From positions 38,193 to 102,192 of the forward strand of contig JANDLT010000009.1 in NCBI GenBank assembly GCA_024330265.1: a stretch of DNA of 64,000 bases, given 5' to 3'. Positions 38,220-47,634 of this stretch are shown piece after piece. Within the stretch, counting starts at the first letter, position 1. Each line of letters begins with the position of its first letter. A program made the position numbers and the translations under genes. Below the pieces are notes generated by a model. The model ran no database searches. It was not told the DNA's origin and saw nothing but the letters and a program-made list of their open reading frames with translations. This stretch comes from Pyrinomonadaceae bacterium MAG19_C2-C3 (GTDB lineage: Bacteria > Acidobacteriota > Blastocatellia > Pyrinomonadales > Pyrinomonadaceae).

Positions 38220-39257
38220 ATGAAACAGAGATTAGGTATCTTGACCAGTGGCGGCGATTGTCCGGGACTCAACGCCGTGATAAGGGCTTTTGTGCGCCGT
38301 GCTTCCGCCGATGAGATGTCTGTGCTTGGAATCAAAAACGGTTGGCGCGGGCTTGTCGAAAACGATGTCGAACCCTTAACCAGAAGTTCCATTTCCGGCA
38401 TACTCCCACGCGGCGGCACGATTCTCGGCACATCGCGTTTCAACCCGCTCGAAGACCCCGATTCACTGACGCGACTCAAGCAAACGTGGAACAAGTATGA
38501 CCTCGGCGCGGTGGTCGCCGTCGGTGGAGAAGGAACTTTAAGTGCCGCGCTCGAATTGTGGCAAGAACATGACTTGCGAATCGTCGGCGTTCCGAAAACT
38601 ATTGATAACGATTTGTGCGGCACAGACAAAACTTTCGGCTTCGACACGGCGGTCAGCATCGTCGTCGAAGCGATTGACCGCCTTCATTCGACTGCCGAAG
38701 CTCATCATCGTGTAATGGTGGTCGAAGTCATGGGACGCCACACGGGTTGGATTGCGGCTTACGGCGGCATCGCGGGCGGTGCGGATGTGATACTCGTTCC
38801 CGAACACCCATTCAGAATTTCAAACGTATGCGAATTGTTGGAGCGACGGCGCACGCAAGGTCGCCTGTTCTCAATCATCGTCGTCGCCGAAGACGCGAAA
38901 CCCTCGCCCGATGAGGATTTTCTCGATGAAGCAACGCGAGCGGAAATTTACCAACACGACTGTTTGGGCGGCATAGGTATGTTTCTCGCACGCGAAATCG
39001 AAAAAAGAGTCGGTGTGGAAACGCGCGTCACTAATTTGGGCTACGTCCAACGCGGTGGAACGCCGACCGCATCCGACCGTGTGCTGGCGACACGTTTCGG
39101 CATCAAAGCATATGAAATGATTGTCGCCGCCGAGTGGGGGAGAATGGCGGCACTGCGCGGCACGCAAATCATCTCCATCCCGCTCGAAGAAGCCGTCATC
39201 GACATCAAACGACTTGATGAAGAGATTTACCGCGTCGCGCAAGTCTTCGCCGGATAG
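38220..39257 (+). CDS. pfkA: 6-phosphofructokinase
   Basis: It phosphorylates fructose 6-phosphate in glycolysis. Its 345 residues include GGDCPGLNAVIR near residue 11, the phosphoryl-donor loop GGEGT at 102-106 and PKTIDND at 125-131. Gly105 at the position of E. coli Gly104 points to ATP as donor, while Lys126 in place of Gly is a feature of PPi-dependent and mixed group III enzymes. MGRHTGWIA near 179 and QRGGTPTASDRVLATRFG near 275 are the substrate-site motifs. It seems to be a single gene with its own promoter. Confidence 0.94.
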   Translation: MKQRLGILTSGGDCPGLNAVIRAFVRRASADEMSVLGIKNGWRGLVENDVEPLTRSSISGILPRGGTILGTSRFNPLEDPDSLTRLKQTWNKYDLGAVVAVGGEGTLSAALELWQEHDLRIVGVPKTIDNDLCGTDKTFGFDTAVSIVVEAIDRLHSTAEAHHRVMVVEVMGRHTGWIAAYGGIAGGADVILVPEHPFRISNVCELLERRRTQGRLFSIIVVAEDAKPSPDEDFLDEATRAEIYQHDCLGGIGMFLAREIEKRVGVETRVTNLGYVQRGGTPTASDRVLATRFGIKAYEMIVAAEWGRMAALRGTQIISIPLEEAVIDIKRLDEEIYRVAQVFAG

Positions 39258-39362
39258 TTAAACCGCTAATTCTATTTTTCCACGTTATGTATTTAATGAC
39301 GGTTCGTGTAAATTTGCGGTTCAAATTTCCCTCTCGGTCACACGAATTTCTTTTGCCATACG

Positions 39363-41156
39363 ATGAAACTTTGCGCTACATGCCGCCGCTGTTTTGAGGA
39401 CGCGGTTGAGTTTTGCACGGTTGACGGCACGGGACTTCATTTCATACGTCCCGGCTCATGCACTATCGCGGACAAATACCATTTAGAGCGGCAAATCGGG
39501 CGCGGCGGAATGGGGACGGTGTACGCGGCGACGCATCGTGAACTCGAACGCGGCGTCGCCGTCAAACTTCTCCAATCCGATTTCGTCAGTGACCCGAACG
39601 CCCTCGAACGCTTTCGCCGCGAAGCCCTCGCCGCCGCGCGTCTCAATCATCAAAACGTCGCCGACGTTTTCGACTACGGCACGCTTCCCGACGGCAGCGC
39701 ATATATCGTCATGGAACTGGTCGAAGGCGTCACACTCCGCCGTTACTTGGATGTGCGCCCGCAAGTTGACATCGCCGCCGCCGTCGAAATCGTCAAACAA
39801 TCGTGCTTAGGTGTCGAAGCCGCGCATCGCCGCCACATCATTCACCGCGACATTAAACCGTCGAACATCGTCGTCACACTCGACTATCGCCGCGCTCTGC
39901 TCGTTAAAGTCTTGGATTTCGGAATCGCCAAACTGCGCGAACCCGCTTCGACCGGCATGACGCTCACCAATCAGGGCGGACTTATCGGCACGCCGCGCTA
40001 CATGTCGCCCGAACAATGTGCGGGCGGCAACGCCGACACACGCTCGGACATATACAGTCTCGGCGTCGTACTCTACGAACTAATCGCCAACTGTCCGCCG
40101 TTTGATGCTCCGTCACCGACCGCGATTGCCCTTAAACACCTTCACGACCAACCGCCGCCAATCGAAAACGCTTCCCCCGATATCCCCGATAGTCTCGTTC
40201 GTCTGATGATGCAGGCTCTTAGTAAATCGCCCGACCAAAGACCGCAGACCGCCGCCTCTTTCGCGGAGAAACTCAATGCCGAGTTGATTTTATTGCCCGC
40301 AATCTCACCTTCTACTTTAGAAGTCGCGGCGCATACCTCTCAACCGGATTCTCAACCTTTTAATCAACTTAACGATGAATTTCCGGCGACAACTGTTGTT
40401 AATAATCCTTCTTGGACGCTTCAAGATAACTCGACGACACAAATCATCGGCACTCCGCGTGTCCAGCATCAACATCATCCGCTTGACACAGTTGCTGAAA
40501 AACCGCATAAAATCAACGCCGACTCGCAAAGCGACAATCCGCCTGCCTCCCGAATAGAAATCTTCAATCCGATTCGAGAGCAATCTTTTTTCAGTCGCCG
40601 TCGGGCGTTGATTGCCTTAATCGGTTTGGCAACTGTTGTGACGGCATTCGCCGTCATCCTATCTTTCGATAACCGTGACACACCGCTTCCGGCGTCAGTT
40701 GAAACGGCAATAAATCAACAACCAGACATCAATGCTAACTTACCGATTGAGCTTCCAACACCCGCCCCAGTTCCCGCTTCCGACACAGATGTTTTGCATG
40801 AAAATCTCAAGCTTTGGATTGATGCTAACAATAACGGCGATGTCGAAGCACAAATGAATTTTTATGCGTCGCCCGTGCCGCGTTATTATTTGCGCCGCAA
40901 CGTCAGCCTCGATGCCGTGCGTGCCGAGAAGGAACTTCTCTTTCGCAATCAAAGTGCGACCAACTTTCAGGTTGGAGGCGTTCAAATCACGCTTGATAAA
41001 GCAAAGCAGAACGCGAGGATGCGCTTCTATAAGCGGTATGTAATTGAAAGCGGGCGGGCGAGTCGGCGCGGCGAAGTGTTGCAGGAACTCGGCTGGACGA
41101 AGACGCCGCAGGGCTGGAAAATTATTAGCGAACGCGACGTGCGCGTCACCGGATAA
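39363..41156 (+). CDS. Ser/Thr protein kinase with Cys-rich N-terminus and NTF2-like C-terminus
   Basis: This 597-residue protein starts MKLCATCRRCFEDAVEFCTV, a Cys cluster (4, 7, 10, 18) that could bind zinc. The kinase domain is complete: glycine loop GRGGMGTVYA (46-55), Lys68, HRD at 161-163, DFG at 185-187 and SPEQ activation-loop end near 213. A low-complexity linker follows, then one membrane helix (about 415-437) and a periplasmic domain of about 120 residues resembling NTF2/DUF4440. MutS starts six bases after its stop. The substrates are unknown. Confidence 0.85.
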   Translation: MKLCATCRRCFEDAVEFCTVDGTGLHFIRPGSCTIADKYHLERQIGRGGMGTVYAATHRELERGVAVKLLQSDFVSDPNALERFRREALAAARLNHQNVADVFDYGTLPDGSAYIVMELVEGVTLRRYLDVRPQVDIAAAVEIVKQSCLGVEAAHRRHIIHRDIKPSNIVVTLDYRRALLVKVLDFGIAKLREPASTGMTLTNQGGLIGTPRYMSPEQCAGGNADTRSDIYSLGVVLYELIANCPPFDAPSPTAIALKHLHDQPPPIENASPDIPDSLVRLMMQALSKSPDQRPQTAASFAEKLNAELILLPAISPSTLEVAAHTSQPDSQPFNQLNDEFPATTVVNNPSWTLQDNSTTQIIGTPRVQHQHHPLDTVAEKPHKINADSQSDNPPASRIEIFNPIREQSFFSRRRALIALIGLATVVTAFAVILSFDNRDTPLPASVETAINQQPDINANLPIELPTPAPVPASDTDVLHENLKLWIDANNNGDVEAQMNFYASPVPRYYLRRNVSLDAVRAEKELLFRNQSATNFQVGGVQITLDKAKQNARMRFYKRYVIESGRASRRGEVLQELGWTKTPQGWKIISERDVRVTG

Positions 41157-41162
41157 AATTTA

Positions 41163-43892
41163 ATGAGTGCAAATAGTTTGACGCCTATGCTGCGTCAATA
41201 TCACGAACTGAAAAGCGCGCATCCCGGCGCGCTGCTCTTTTTTCGTCTCGGCGATTTCTACGAACTGTTTTACGACGACGCGATTATCGGCGCGCGTGAA
41301 TTAGACATCACACTCACCGCGCGCCACAAAGAAACCGCACATCCCGTGCCGATGTGCGGCGTACCGCATCATGCAGCTTCGACGTACATCGCACGCCTCG
41401 TCCGTAAAGGTTATCGCGTCGCAATTTGCGAACAGACCGAAAGCCCTGAAGCAGGAAAAAAACTCGTGCGGCGCGAAGTCGTCCGCATCATCACGCCCGG
41501 AACGGCGATTGATTCGCAACTTGTGGATTCAGGGGAAGCCGCGTATCTCGCCGCCGTCAGTTGTCAAGGTGATAAATTCGGCGTCGCCTTCCTTGATGTC
41601 ACGACCGGCGAATTTCACGCCACCGAAACGCAAGGCGCAGACGCCATGCAAAAAGCCTTCGAGTACATAGACAGCTATGCGCCGCGCGAACTGCTTCACC
41701 CGACATCTATCGCCCCATTGCTCCGCGAACAATACAAATCACATACCGACCCGCCCGTTGTCGCGCGCATCAGTTCCGTTTCGGATGCCGAACGCTCTAA
41801 GCCCACGATTCCCTTAACCGGACTTGATGATTGGTTATGGGAAAGCAATCGGTGCGATGAATTATTGTGTAAACAGTTCGGCGTGCGTTCGCTCGAAGCC
41901 TTTAATTTGAACGATAAGCCCGCCGCCATTTCCGCCGCCGGAATATGCCTGCACTACGCCAGAGAGATGCAGCGTCTTGACAGCAAGCACATCGGTGGCA
42001 TCAACTATTTTGAGCGACAGGGGTTTTTAGTCCTCGATAGCGTCACGGTTCGCAACCTCGAACTTCTCGAATCACAGAGCGACGCGGCGCGTTCGCGCTC
42101 TCTGCTGAAGATTATTGACCACACCAAAACCGCGATGGGCGCGCGATTATTGCGTTCGTGGCTGATGCGCCCGTCGGTCAATCGTGGCGAAATCAATGCG
42201 CGTCTGGATGCGGTCGAAGAACTTCACGCCTCAACGATGAATTGCGACGCGCTCCGTCGTCTCTTAAACGAAGTACAGGATATAGAGCGTTTGATAGGGC
42301 GCGTCAACCTCAACACCGCGACGCCGCGTGATTTCTCTTTTCTTTCACGCGCGCTGGCACAAATACCGCACATCAAGAAATTACTGAGTCAGTCGCGTGC
42401 TTCTTTGCTTCAGGTTTTGGTTGAGAATCTCGATGAACTCAGCACGGTTAAATTGCTGATTGACAGGCACTTTGCCAGCGATGGCGATTTGCCGTCTGAC
42501 AATGCCATTAAAGCCGGTATCTCCGCAGAACTTGACGAACTGCGTGATTTGAGCGGAAACGTCAAAGAGGGGATTTCTGAAATGGAAGCGCGTGAGCGTT
42601 CGCGCACGGGCTTAAATAATTTGAAAATTCGCTCCAACGGCGTATTCGGTTATTACATAGAAGTTCCCCGCGCCCAAGCCGCTCGCGTGCCGGAAAATTA
42701 TCAAAGACGCCAGACGCTGGCTAACGCCGAAAGATACACGACACCGGAATTACAAAGTCTTGAACAACGCACGCTCGGAGCGGATGAGCGCATCGCGGAA
42801 ATCGAAGCCGAACTATTAACCGCTTTACGTCAACAGGTAAGTTTGCATTCGCACACTTTGCAAGCCACGGCGCGTGCCTTTGCGATGCTCGACGTATTAG
42901 CCGGACTTGCCGCCGCCGCCCGCCAGCATCGCTACGTCAAGCCTGTGCTTCACGAATCGGATGAAATCGAAATCAGGAACGGACGCCACGCCCTGATTGA
43001 GGCTTTCAGTTCCACGCCCTTCATTCCAAACGATTTGTACATGAACAATTCAACCGACCGTTTGCTAATAATCACGGGTCCTAACATGGGCGGCAAATCA
43101 ACGATTCTCCGGCAGGTAGGTTTGATTGTGGTTCTCGCGCAAATCGGTTCGTTCGTTCCGGCGGAATACGCGAAGCTGCCAATCTTTGACCGCGTGTGGA
43201 CGCGCGTCGGAGCTTCCGATGACATCTCGCGTGGTCGCTCAACCTTTATGGTTGAAATGACTGAAATGGCGGCGATTATGCACGGCGCAACACCGCGCTC
43301 ACTGGTCTTACTCGACGAAATTGGGCGCGGGACAGCGACATTCGACGGTTTATCTATCGCGTGGGCGGTTGCAGAGTATTTGCACAATTCGCCGGAGAAT
43401 GCCGCGAAGACCCTGTTTGCGACGCACTATCACGAATTGACGGAACTCGCCGAACAACTTCCCGGAGCGCAGAACTATCATATTAAAGTCGCCGAACGGG
43501 ATGACGCGATCTTTTTCTTGTATAAGTTTGAGCGCGGCAGTGCTTCCAAATCTTACGGCGTTGAAGTGGCACGCATCGCCGGACTTCCCCAAGCCGTTAT
43601 CGGACGGGCGCGCGAAGTTTTAGCGACGCTTGAAAAGTACGAGTTAAGGATACTCAAAGAAGCCGCTCAACAAGATTCGCAAAACGATTTTGTAGCCGAC
43701 ATACCGGAGGCGGAACACGCAACAAAAGCACTAACTCGCCGCGCTACCGGAAAGCGTCTGGCTTCGCAAGCGACACTTTTCGCGGCAACCAACGACAAGC
43801 TACTTGATGAAATTCGTGAAACCAAAGCTTCAAGTTTGAATCGTGAACAGCTTCAGGCGTTCATTGAAAGCATTCAAAGTAGAATCATTTAG
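41163..43892 (+). CDS. mutS: DNA mismatch repair protein MutS
   Basis: It binds mismatches and starts repair. Its 909 residues have the N-terminal mismatch-binding motif FFRLGDFYELF near residue 26, with the conserved Phe and Glu (FxE-type FYE). The connector, lever and clamp follow. The ATPase has Walker A GPNMGGKST near 638, Walker B-containing LVLLDEIGRGTATFDG near 715 and a FATHYHELTEL helix near 757. The C-terminal 110 residues after the ATPase include a linker and the dimerisation helix. It follows the kinase gene by six bases and may be co-transcribed. Confidence 0.97.
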   Translation: MSANSLTPMLRQYHELKSAHPGALLFFRLGDFYELFYDDAIIGARELDITLTARHKETAHPVPMCGVPHHAASTYIARLVRKGYRVAICEQTESPEAGKKLVRREVVRIITPGTAIDSQLVDSGEAAYLAAVSCQGDKFGVAFLDVTTGEFHATETQGADAMQKAFEYIDSYAPRELLHPTSIAPLLREQYKSHTDPPVVARISSVSDAERSKPTIPLTGLDDWLWESNRCDELLCKQFGVRSLEAFNLNDKPAAISAAGICLHYAREMQRLDSKHIGGINYFERQGFLVLDSVTVRNLELLESQSDAARSRSLLKIIDHTKTAMGARLLRSWLMRPSVNRGEINARLDAVEELHASTMNCDALRRLLNEVQDIERLIGRVNLNTATPRDFSFLSRALAQIPHIKKLLSQSRASLLQVLVENLDELSTVKLLIDRHFASDGDLPSDNAIKAGISAELDELRDLSGNVKEGISEMEARERSRTGLNNLKIRSNGVFGYYIEVPRAQAARVPENYQRRQTLANAERYTTPELQSLEQRTLGADERIAEIEAELLTALRQQVSLHSHTLQATARAFAMLDVLAGLAAAARQHRYVKPVLHESDEIEIRNGRHALIEAFSSTPFIPNDLYMNNSTDRLLIITGPNMGGKSTILRQVGLIVVLAQIGSFVPAEYAKLPIFDRVWTRVGASDDISRGRSTFMVEMTEMAAIMHGATPRSLVLLDEIGRGTATFDGLSIAWAVAEYLHNSPENAAKTLFATHYHELTELAEQLPGAQNYHIKVAERDDAIFFLYKFERGSASKSYGVEVARIAGLPQAVIGRAREVLATLEKYELRILKEAAQQDSQNDFVADIPEAEHATKALTRRATGKRLASQATLFAATNDKLLDEIRETKASSLNREQLQAFIESIQSRII

Positions 43893-43962
43893 GTAAGCCT
43901 CTAACATAAGATAAACCTCTTGCTCGTATCATTTAACGCGGGTGAGTTGATGCTTTAGTAAG

Positions 43963-45144
43963 ATGTCGTCTCGCCTACCCTTCAGGTTAAACATGATAAA
44001 TAGTTTGATTAACGAATTACTTCAACTGCCGCTTGAGCGGAAAATCGGGCAACTGCTTTACATAGGGCTGCCCGGTACTGTGATTGACTCGCAGACCCGC
44101 AATATTCTCGAAGCGATTCAGCCCGGCGGCGTGATTATTTTCGGGCGTAACGTCGCTTCCCCGCTTCAGCTTCGGGAACTGCTTGACGGTGTGCGCGAGA
44201 CGGTCGCGTCCCAACCTTTGCTCGGAATTGATCAGGAAGGCGGATTGGTTGACCGTTTGCGCCGCATCACGACGCCCATGCCTGCCGTGCGTACCATACG
44301 AGAACACGGTGATTTGGCTGCCGCCCGCGCGCTCGGTCGAATTTCCGGCGAAATGCTCAGACTGCTCGGCTTCAACATGAACTTCGCTCCGGTCATGTCA
44401 ATCATGAACGATGCCCGCGATTTACTCCAGAACGGCTTATATTCGCGCTCTTTCGGACGCTCACCCGGCGAAGTTCTCGGATATACGACCGTGTATCTAC
44501 GCGGCTTGCAGGGGGCGGGCTGTCTCGGCTGTGCCAAACATTTTCCCGGAATCGGGACGGGCGAAATTGATTCGCACATCGAAGTTCCGATTATCAAACT
44601 GACGCACGATGATTTAATCGCTCAAGACTTAGCTCCCTACATTGAATTGTTTCAGCGCGAAGATGAAATTGTTAAAGCCGTGATGGTCAGTCACGGAGCG
44701 TTTCCCGATTTTGACCCCAAAGATGGAATTGTTCGGGGGAGACTGCTTCCCGCATCGCTGAATTATCAAATCGTGACCAAGCTTTTACGCGAAGAATTAA
44801 CTTTTACGGGCTTAGTCGTGACAGATGATTTGGAGATGGGAGCGGTCGCCAAGCTTTATGAAATAGAAGAAGCGGCAATCGCGGCGGTGTTGGCGGGCGA
44901 GGACATGTTGTTGATTTGTGCCAGACCCGATTTGATTCGGCGCGCGTTCGCGGGCTTACTTGATGCCGTGAACAGCGGGCAAATTCCACTTGAACGCATT
45001 GATGACGCGCTCACGCATATCGCCGTTTATAAATCGGCGGTGCATCCCCCGCTTGCTTTCGATGAAACTAAGTTTCGCCTTTTGACACAAGAGATTGTTG
45101 TTCTTAATGCGAAACTTAATTATGTCTACGGAGGCAAAAGTTGA
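43963..45144 (+). CDS. nagZ: Beta-N-acetylhexosaminidase NagZ (GH3)
   Basis: It removes GlcNAc from GlcNAc-1,6-anhydroMurNAc peptides during peptidoglycan recycling. In this GH3 protein of about 393 residues are ERKIGQLLYIGLPG near residue 25, GIDQEGGLVDRL near 87, the family acid/base motif KHFPGIGTGEIDSH near 195, and the nucleophile Asp in VTDDLEMGA near residue 286. It has no signal peptide, as expected for cytoplasmic NagZ. ATG at 43993 (MINSLIN) is an alternative start. The stop overlaps the TTG start of the next gene. Confidence 0.9.
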   Translation: MSSRLPFRLNMINSLINELLQLPLERKIGQLLYIGLPGTVIDSQTRNILEAIQPGGVIIFGRNVASPLQLRELLDGVRETVASQPLLGIDQEGGLVDRLRRITTPMPAVRTIREHGDLAAARALGRISGEMLRLLGFNMNFAPVMSIMNDARDLLQNGLYSRSFGRSPGEVLGYTTVYLRGLQGAGCLGCAKHFPGIGTGEIDSHIEVPIIKLTHDDLIAQDLAPYIELFQREDEIVKAVMVSHGAFPDFDPKDGIVRGRLLPASLNYQIVTKLLREELTFTGLVVTDDLEMGAVAKLYEIEEAAIAAVLAGEDMLLICARPDLIRRAFAGLLDAVNSGQIPLERIDDALTHIAVYKSAVHPPLAFDETKFRLLTQEIVVLNAKLNYVYGGKS

Positions 45145-46721
45145 CATCACGGGTTAAGGTTTTTTCAAGCTTCACGGCATTCGCGTCGCTGATTCTGTGC
45201 GTCGCTATTTTCACAGCTTCATGTGGAAGCGCGCGTGATGATTCGTTTGTCGTCGCGTTGGAATCTACGCCCGAATCCCTGCACCCATGGCGCGGCTTGG
45301 ACGCTTCGGGCGAGCGTTTGCGGCAATTGATGTTCAATACCCTTGTGCGGAAAAACGAAAATTTTGATTACGTCGGTGAACTCGCTTCCGAGATTGGGAT
45401 TTCAGATGACCGTCTGGCTTACACTTTCAAACTTCACGACAACGTGCATTTTCACGACGGGCGGCAACTGACCGCCGCCGATGCTAAGTACAGTCTGGAA
45501 ACACTTACCGGCGCGGGAACGGAATACAAAAAAACCGCGTCCTTTTTTGAAAGCGGAACGGCGAAACCGCAAAGCTACATCGCAAATATCGAAGCACCGG
45601 ACAGGCTGACTTTAATCATCCGGCTTCGCAAAACGTGGACACCTTTACTCGCCAACTTGGTCGCAATCGCTATCATTCCTGAAGGCAGCGCGGCGCAACA
45701 ATCAACCAAGCCCGTCGGTTCGGGTGCGTTCAAGTTCGTTCGAGCCGATGAATCGCAGGGTATTTATGAGTTTCAAGGATTCGCGGAGTACTGGCAGGGC
45801 GCGCCGTTCATCAAGGACATGCGGGTGCGTGTGATACGCGATGCGAACACCCTACAAGCCGAATTGCGAAGCAAAAGAATTGATTTCGCGCCCGGATACT
45901 CGCCCTTATCCCCCGATGCGTATAAGGCTTTGAGCCAAACGGCGGGCATACAGGTAAGACAATTTCCCGGCGCGAACCTCGCCTACTTGGGTTTTAATGT
46001 TCAGAGTGAGGTGGTGAAAGATGCGCGCGTGCGTCAAGCTATCGGATACGCGATTGACCGCGAAACAATCGTTAATAAACTTCTGCTCGAACAAGCCCGC
46101 GTCGCGCATTCGATTCTGCCCGAACAATCATGGGCTTACGCACCCGGCACGATTTATTCATACGACCCGCAACGCGCCAAGCAGATTCTCGATGAAGCGG
46201 GTTATCCAGACCCGGACGGTGATGGAAGGCAAATGCGTTTTGCTAAACCGATTGCGTTCAAACTATCAAGCGCGAGTTCGGTCAGACAATACGCGGAGGT
46301 AATACAGAATTATTTGCGCGCCGTGGGGATTCCGGCTTCAGTCGAAACGACGGAGTTGACCACGCTCATCGCCGCGCAAAGAGCCGGTCAATATCAGATG
46401 ACGACGGGGCGTTGGGTTGGCGGAAATCAAGACCCGATTTTTCTCAAAGATTTGTTCGCCACTGGCGCGGCTTTCAATCGCAATCTTTACAGTAACTCAC
46501 GGGTTGACGCTTTATTGCAGGAAGCCGTATCGCTCGGCAATGGCGAACAATCAAAAGGTCTTTACACCGAAGTTCAACAAATTATCAGCCGTGACGTGCC
46601 GATGTTTCCTTTGTGGTACACGGATAACATGGCGGTTGGCAGAGATGACATAAGTGATATGAAAATTGACCCTAGCGGCGATTGGAGTTATTTCAGATTA
46701 CTTAACGTCGGTTCGACGTAA
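45141..46721 (+). CDS. ABC transporter substrate-binding lipoprotein, family 5 (peptide type)
   Basis: This 526-residue lipoprotein has a signal peptide ending IFTASCGS with the lipidated Cys near residue 28. The SBP_bac_5 fold runs from DDSFVVALESTPESLHPW to the end, with YTFKLHDNVHFHDGRQLTAADAKYSLE near 95-120 and LLANLVAIAIIP. It binds oligopeptides, nickel or opines in the family. TTG at 45141 is supported by GGAGG seven bases upstream and overlaps the nagZ stop (TTGA), suggesting coupled translation. The last codons and the stop lie inside the end of a palindromic element. Confidence 0.85.
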   Translation: MTSRVKVFSSFTAFASLILCVAIFTASCGSARDDSFVVALESTPESLHPWRGLDASGERLRQLMFNTLVRKNENFDYVGELASEIGISDDRLAYTFKLHDNVHFHDGRQLTAADAKYSLETLTGAGTEYKKTASFFESGTAKPQSYIANIEAPDRLTLIIRLRKTWTPLLANLVAIAIIPEGSAAQQSTKPVGSGAFKFVRADESQGIYEFQGFAEYWQGAPFIKDMRVRVIRDANTLQAELRSKRIDFAPGYSPLSPDAYKALSQTAGIQVRQFPGANLAYLGFNVQSEVVKDARVRQAIGYAIDRETIVNKLLLEQARVAHSILPEQSWAYAPGTIYSYDPQRAKQILDEAGYPDPDGDGRQMRFAKPIAFKLSSASSVRQYAEVIQNYLRAVGIPASVETTELTTLIAAQRAGQYQMTTGRWVGGNQDPIFLKDLFATGAAFNRNLYSNSRVDALLQEAVSLGNGEQSKGLYTEVQQIISRDVPMFPLWYTDNMAVGRDDISDMKIDPSGDWSYFRLLNVGST

Positions 46722-46903
46722 GGCGGTTTGCCTTCAGCCCCGTCAGGGGCGAAATAATCATAGCCCACGGCGTCAGCCGTGGGAATCAGTCTTGTGTCGC
46801 CCCTGACGGGGCTTTGATTCAATCTCATCTTTAACCCACGGCTGACGCCGTGGGCTATGATTATTTCGCCCCTGACGGGGCTGCTTGTGTCGAACTGATG
46901 TTA
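46704..46903. repeat. Nested palindromic element (MITE-like), type G
   Basis: Imperfect 20-bp outer ends (46704-46723 and 46884-46903) enclose a near-perfect inverted repeat of about 45 bp (46739-46783 with 46835-46879). The loop holds a third copy of CGCCCCTGACGGGGCT (46798-46813). The arms contain small hairpins centred on GTCA. The right end carries AACTGATGTTAC, shared with the element at 52589-52767. The left end contributes the last five codons (NVGST) and the stop of the upstream lipoprotein. No gene lies in 46722-46963. Confidence 0.75.
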
Positions 46904-46963
46904 CTTAAAATGGAATGATAGTTTCGTTTAACTCAATCAAGCTAAATAAGCGAACTAAGGCAA

Positions 46964-47602
46964 TTAGCGCAGTGTCATTCGCACGCGACTTAAAGTTGTT
47001 TGTAAGCTCTCTCTAGTGACTATGCCTTCACGAATCAGATGTGGCGTTTGACTGCTGATGTCTACAATCGTCGAAGCTAAAGTCGTTTCACATCTTCCGT
47101 TGTCAATGATTAAGCTCACGCCTTCGGGGAAATACGCGGCGACTTGATGTGACGTGAGGGACGACGGCTGACCCGAAAGATTGGCACTCGTCGCGGTCAA
47201 TGCGCCGCCGCACGCCCGCACGAAATCGCGCACCGCTTCATCATCAGGGACACGCACGCCGATTGTTTTCGTGTTCGCCGTGAGTTCGGCGGGGACTTCA
47301 TCGCGCGCCGTTTCGATAATCGTTATCGCTCCCGGAAAATATGTTTGGCTCAATAGCTCGTAAAGCGGCGTCCGGTTGAGGATAAAATCCGTCACCGAAC
47401 TTTCGTCGCTGATGAGAATCAGGGTCGGCTTCCCTTCCTCTCGCCTTTTTAGTTTGTTCAAAGCGCGCAAGGCTTTTCTATTCCAAGGATTCACTCCAAG
47501 CCCGTATAAAGTGTCCGTCCGAAACGCGACGATTTCGCCTTTGGCGATAAAGTCACGCGCCAGAGCGTTCGTGTCTTCGCCGGGCAATCGAATCAGTGTC
47601 AT
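46964..47602 (-). CDS. tsaC: L-threonylcarbamoyladenylate synthase TsaC/YwlC
   Basis: This Sua5/YciO/YrdC-family enzyme makes threonylcarbamoyl-AMP from threonine, bicarbonate and ATP, the first step of t6A37 formation. Its 212 residues show FRTDTLYGLGVNPWN near 30-44, KRREEGKPTLILIS near 53 (the Lys/Arg basic pocket), VRVPDDEA near 122 and LTATSANLSGQPS near 135-147. ATG at 47602 is used (GTG at 47605 is adjacent). It is downstream of the sigma-54 regulator on the same strand, 32 bases away. Confidence 0.92.
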   Translation of the reverse strand: MTLIRLPGEDTNALARDFIAKGEIVAFRTDTLYGLGVNPWNRKALRALNKLKRREEGKPTLILISDESSVTDFILNRTPLYELLSQTYFPGAITIIETARDEVPAELTANTKTIGVRVPDDEAVRDFVRACGGALTATSANLSGQPSSLTSHQVAAYFPEGVSLIIDNGRCETTLASTIVDISSQTPHLIREGIVTRESLQTTLSRVRMTLR

Positions 47603-47634
47603 CACAAAACGCTCCGATTTTCGTCCTCGTATCC

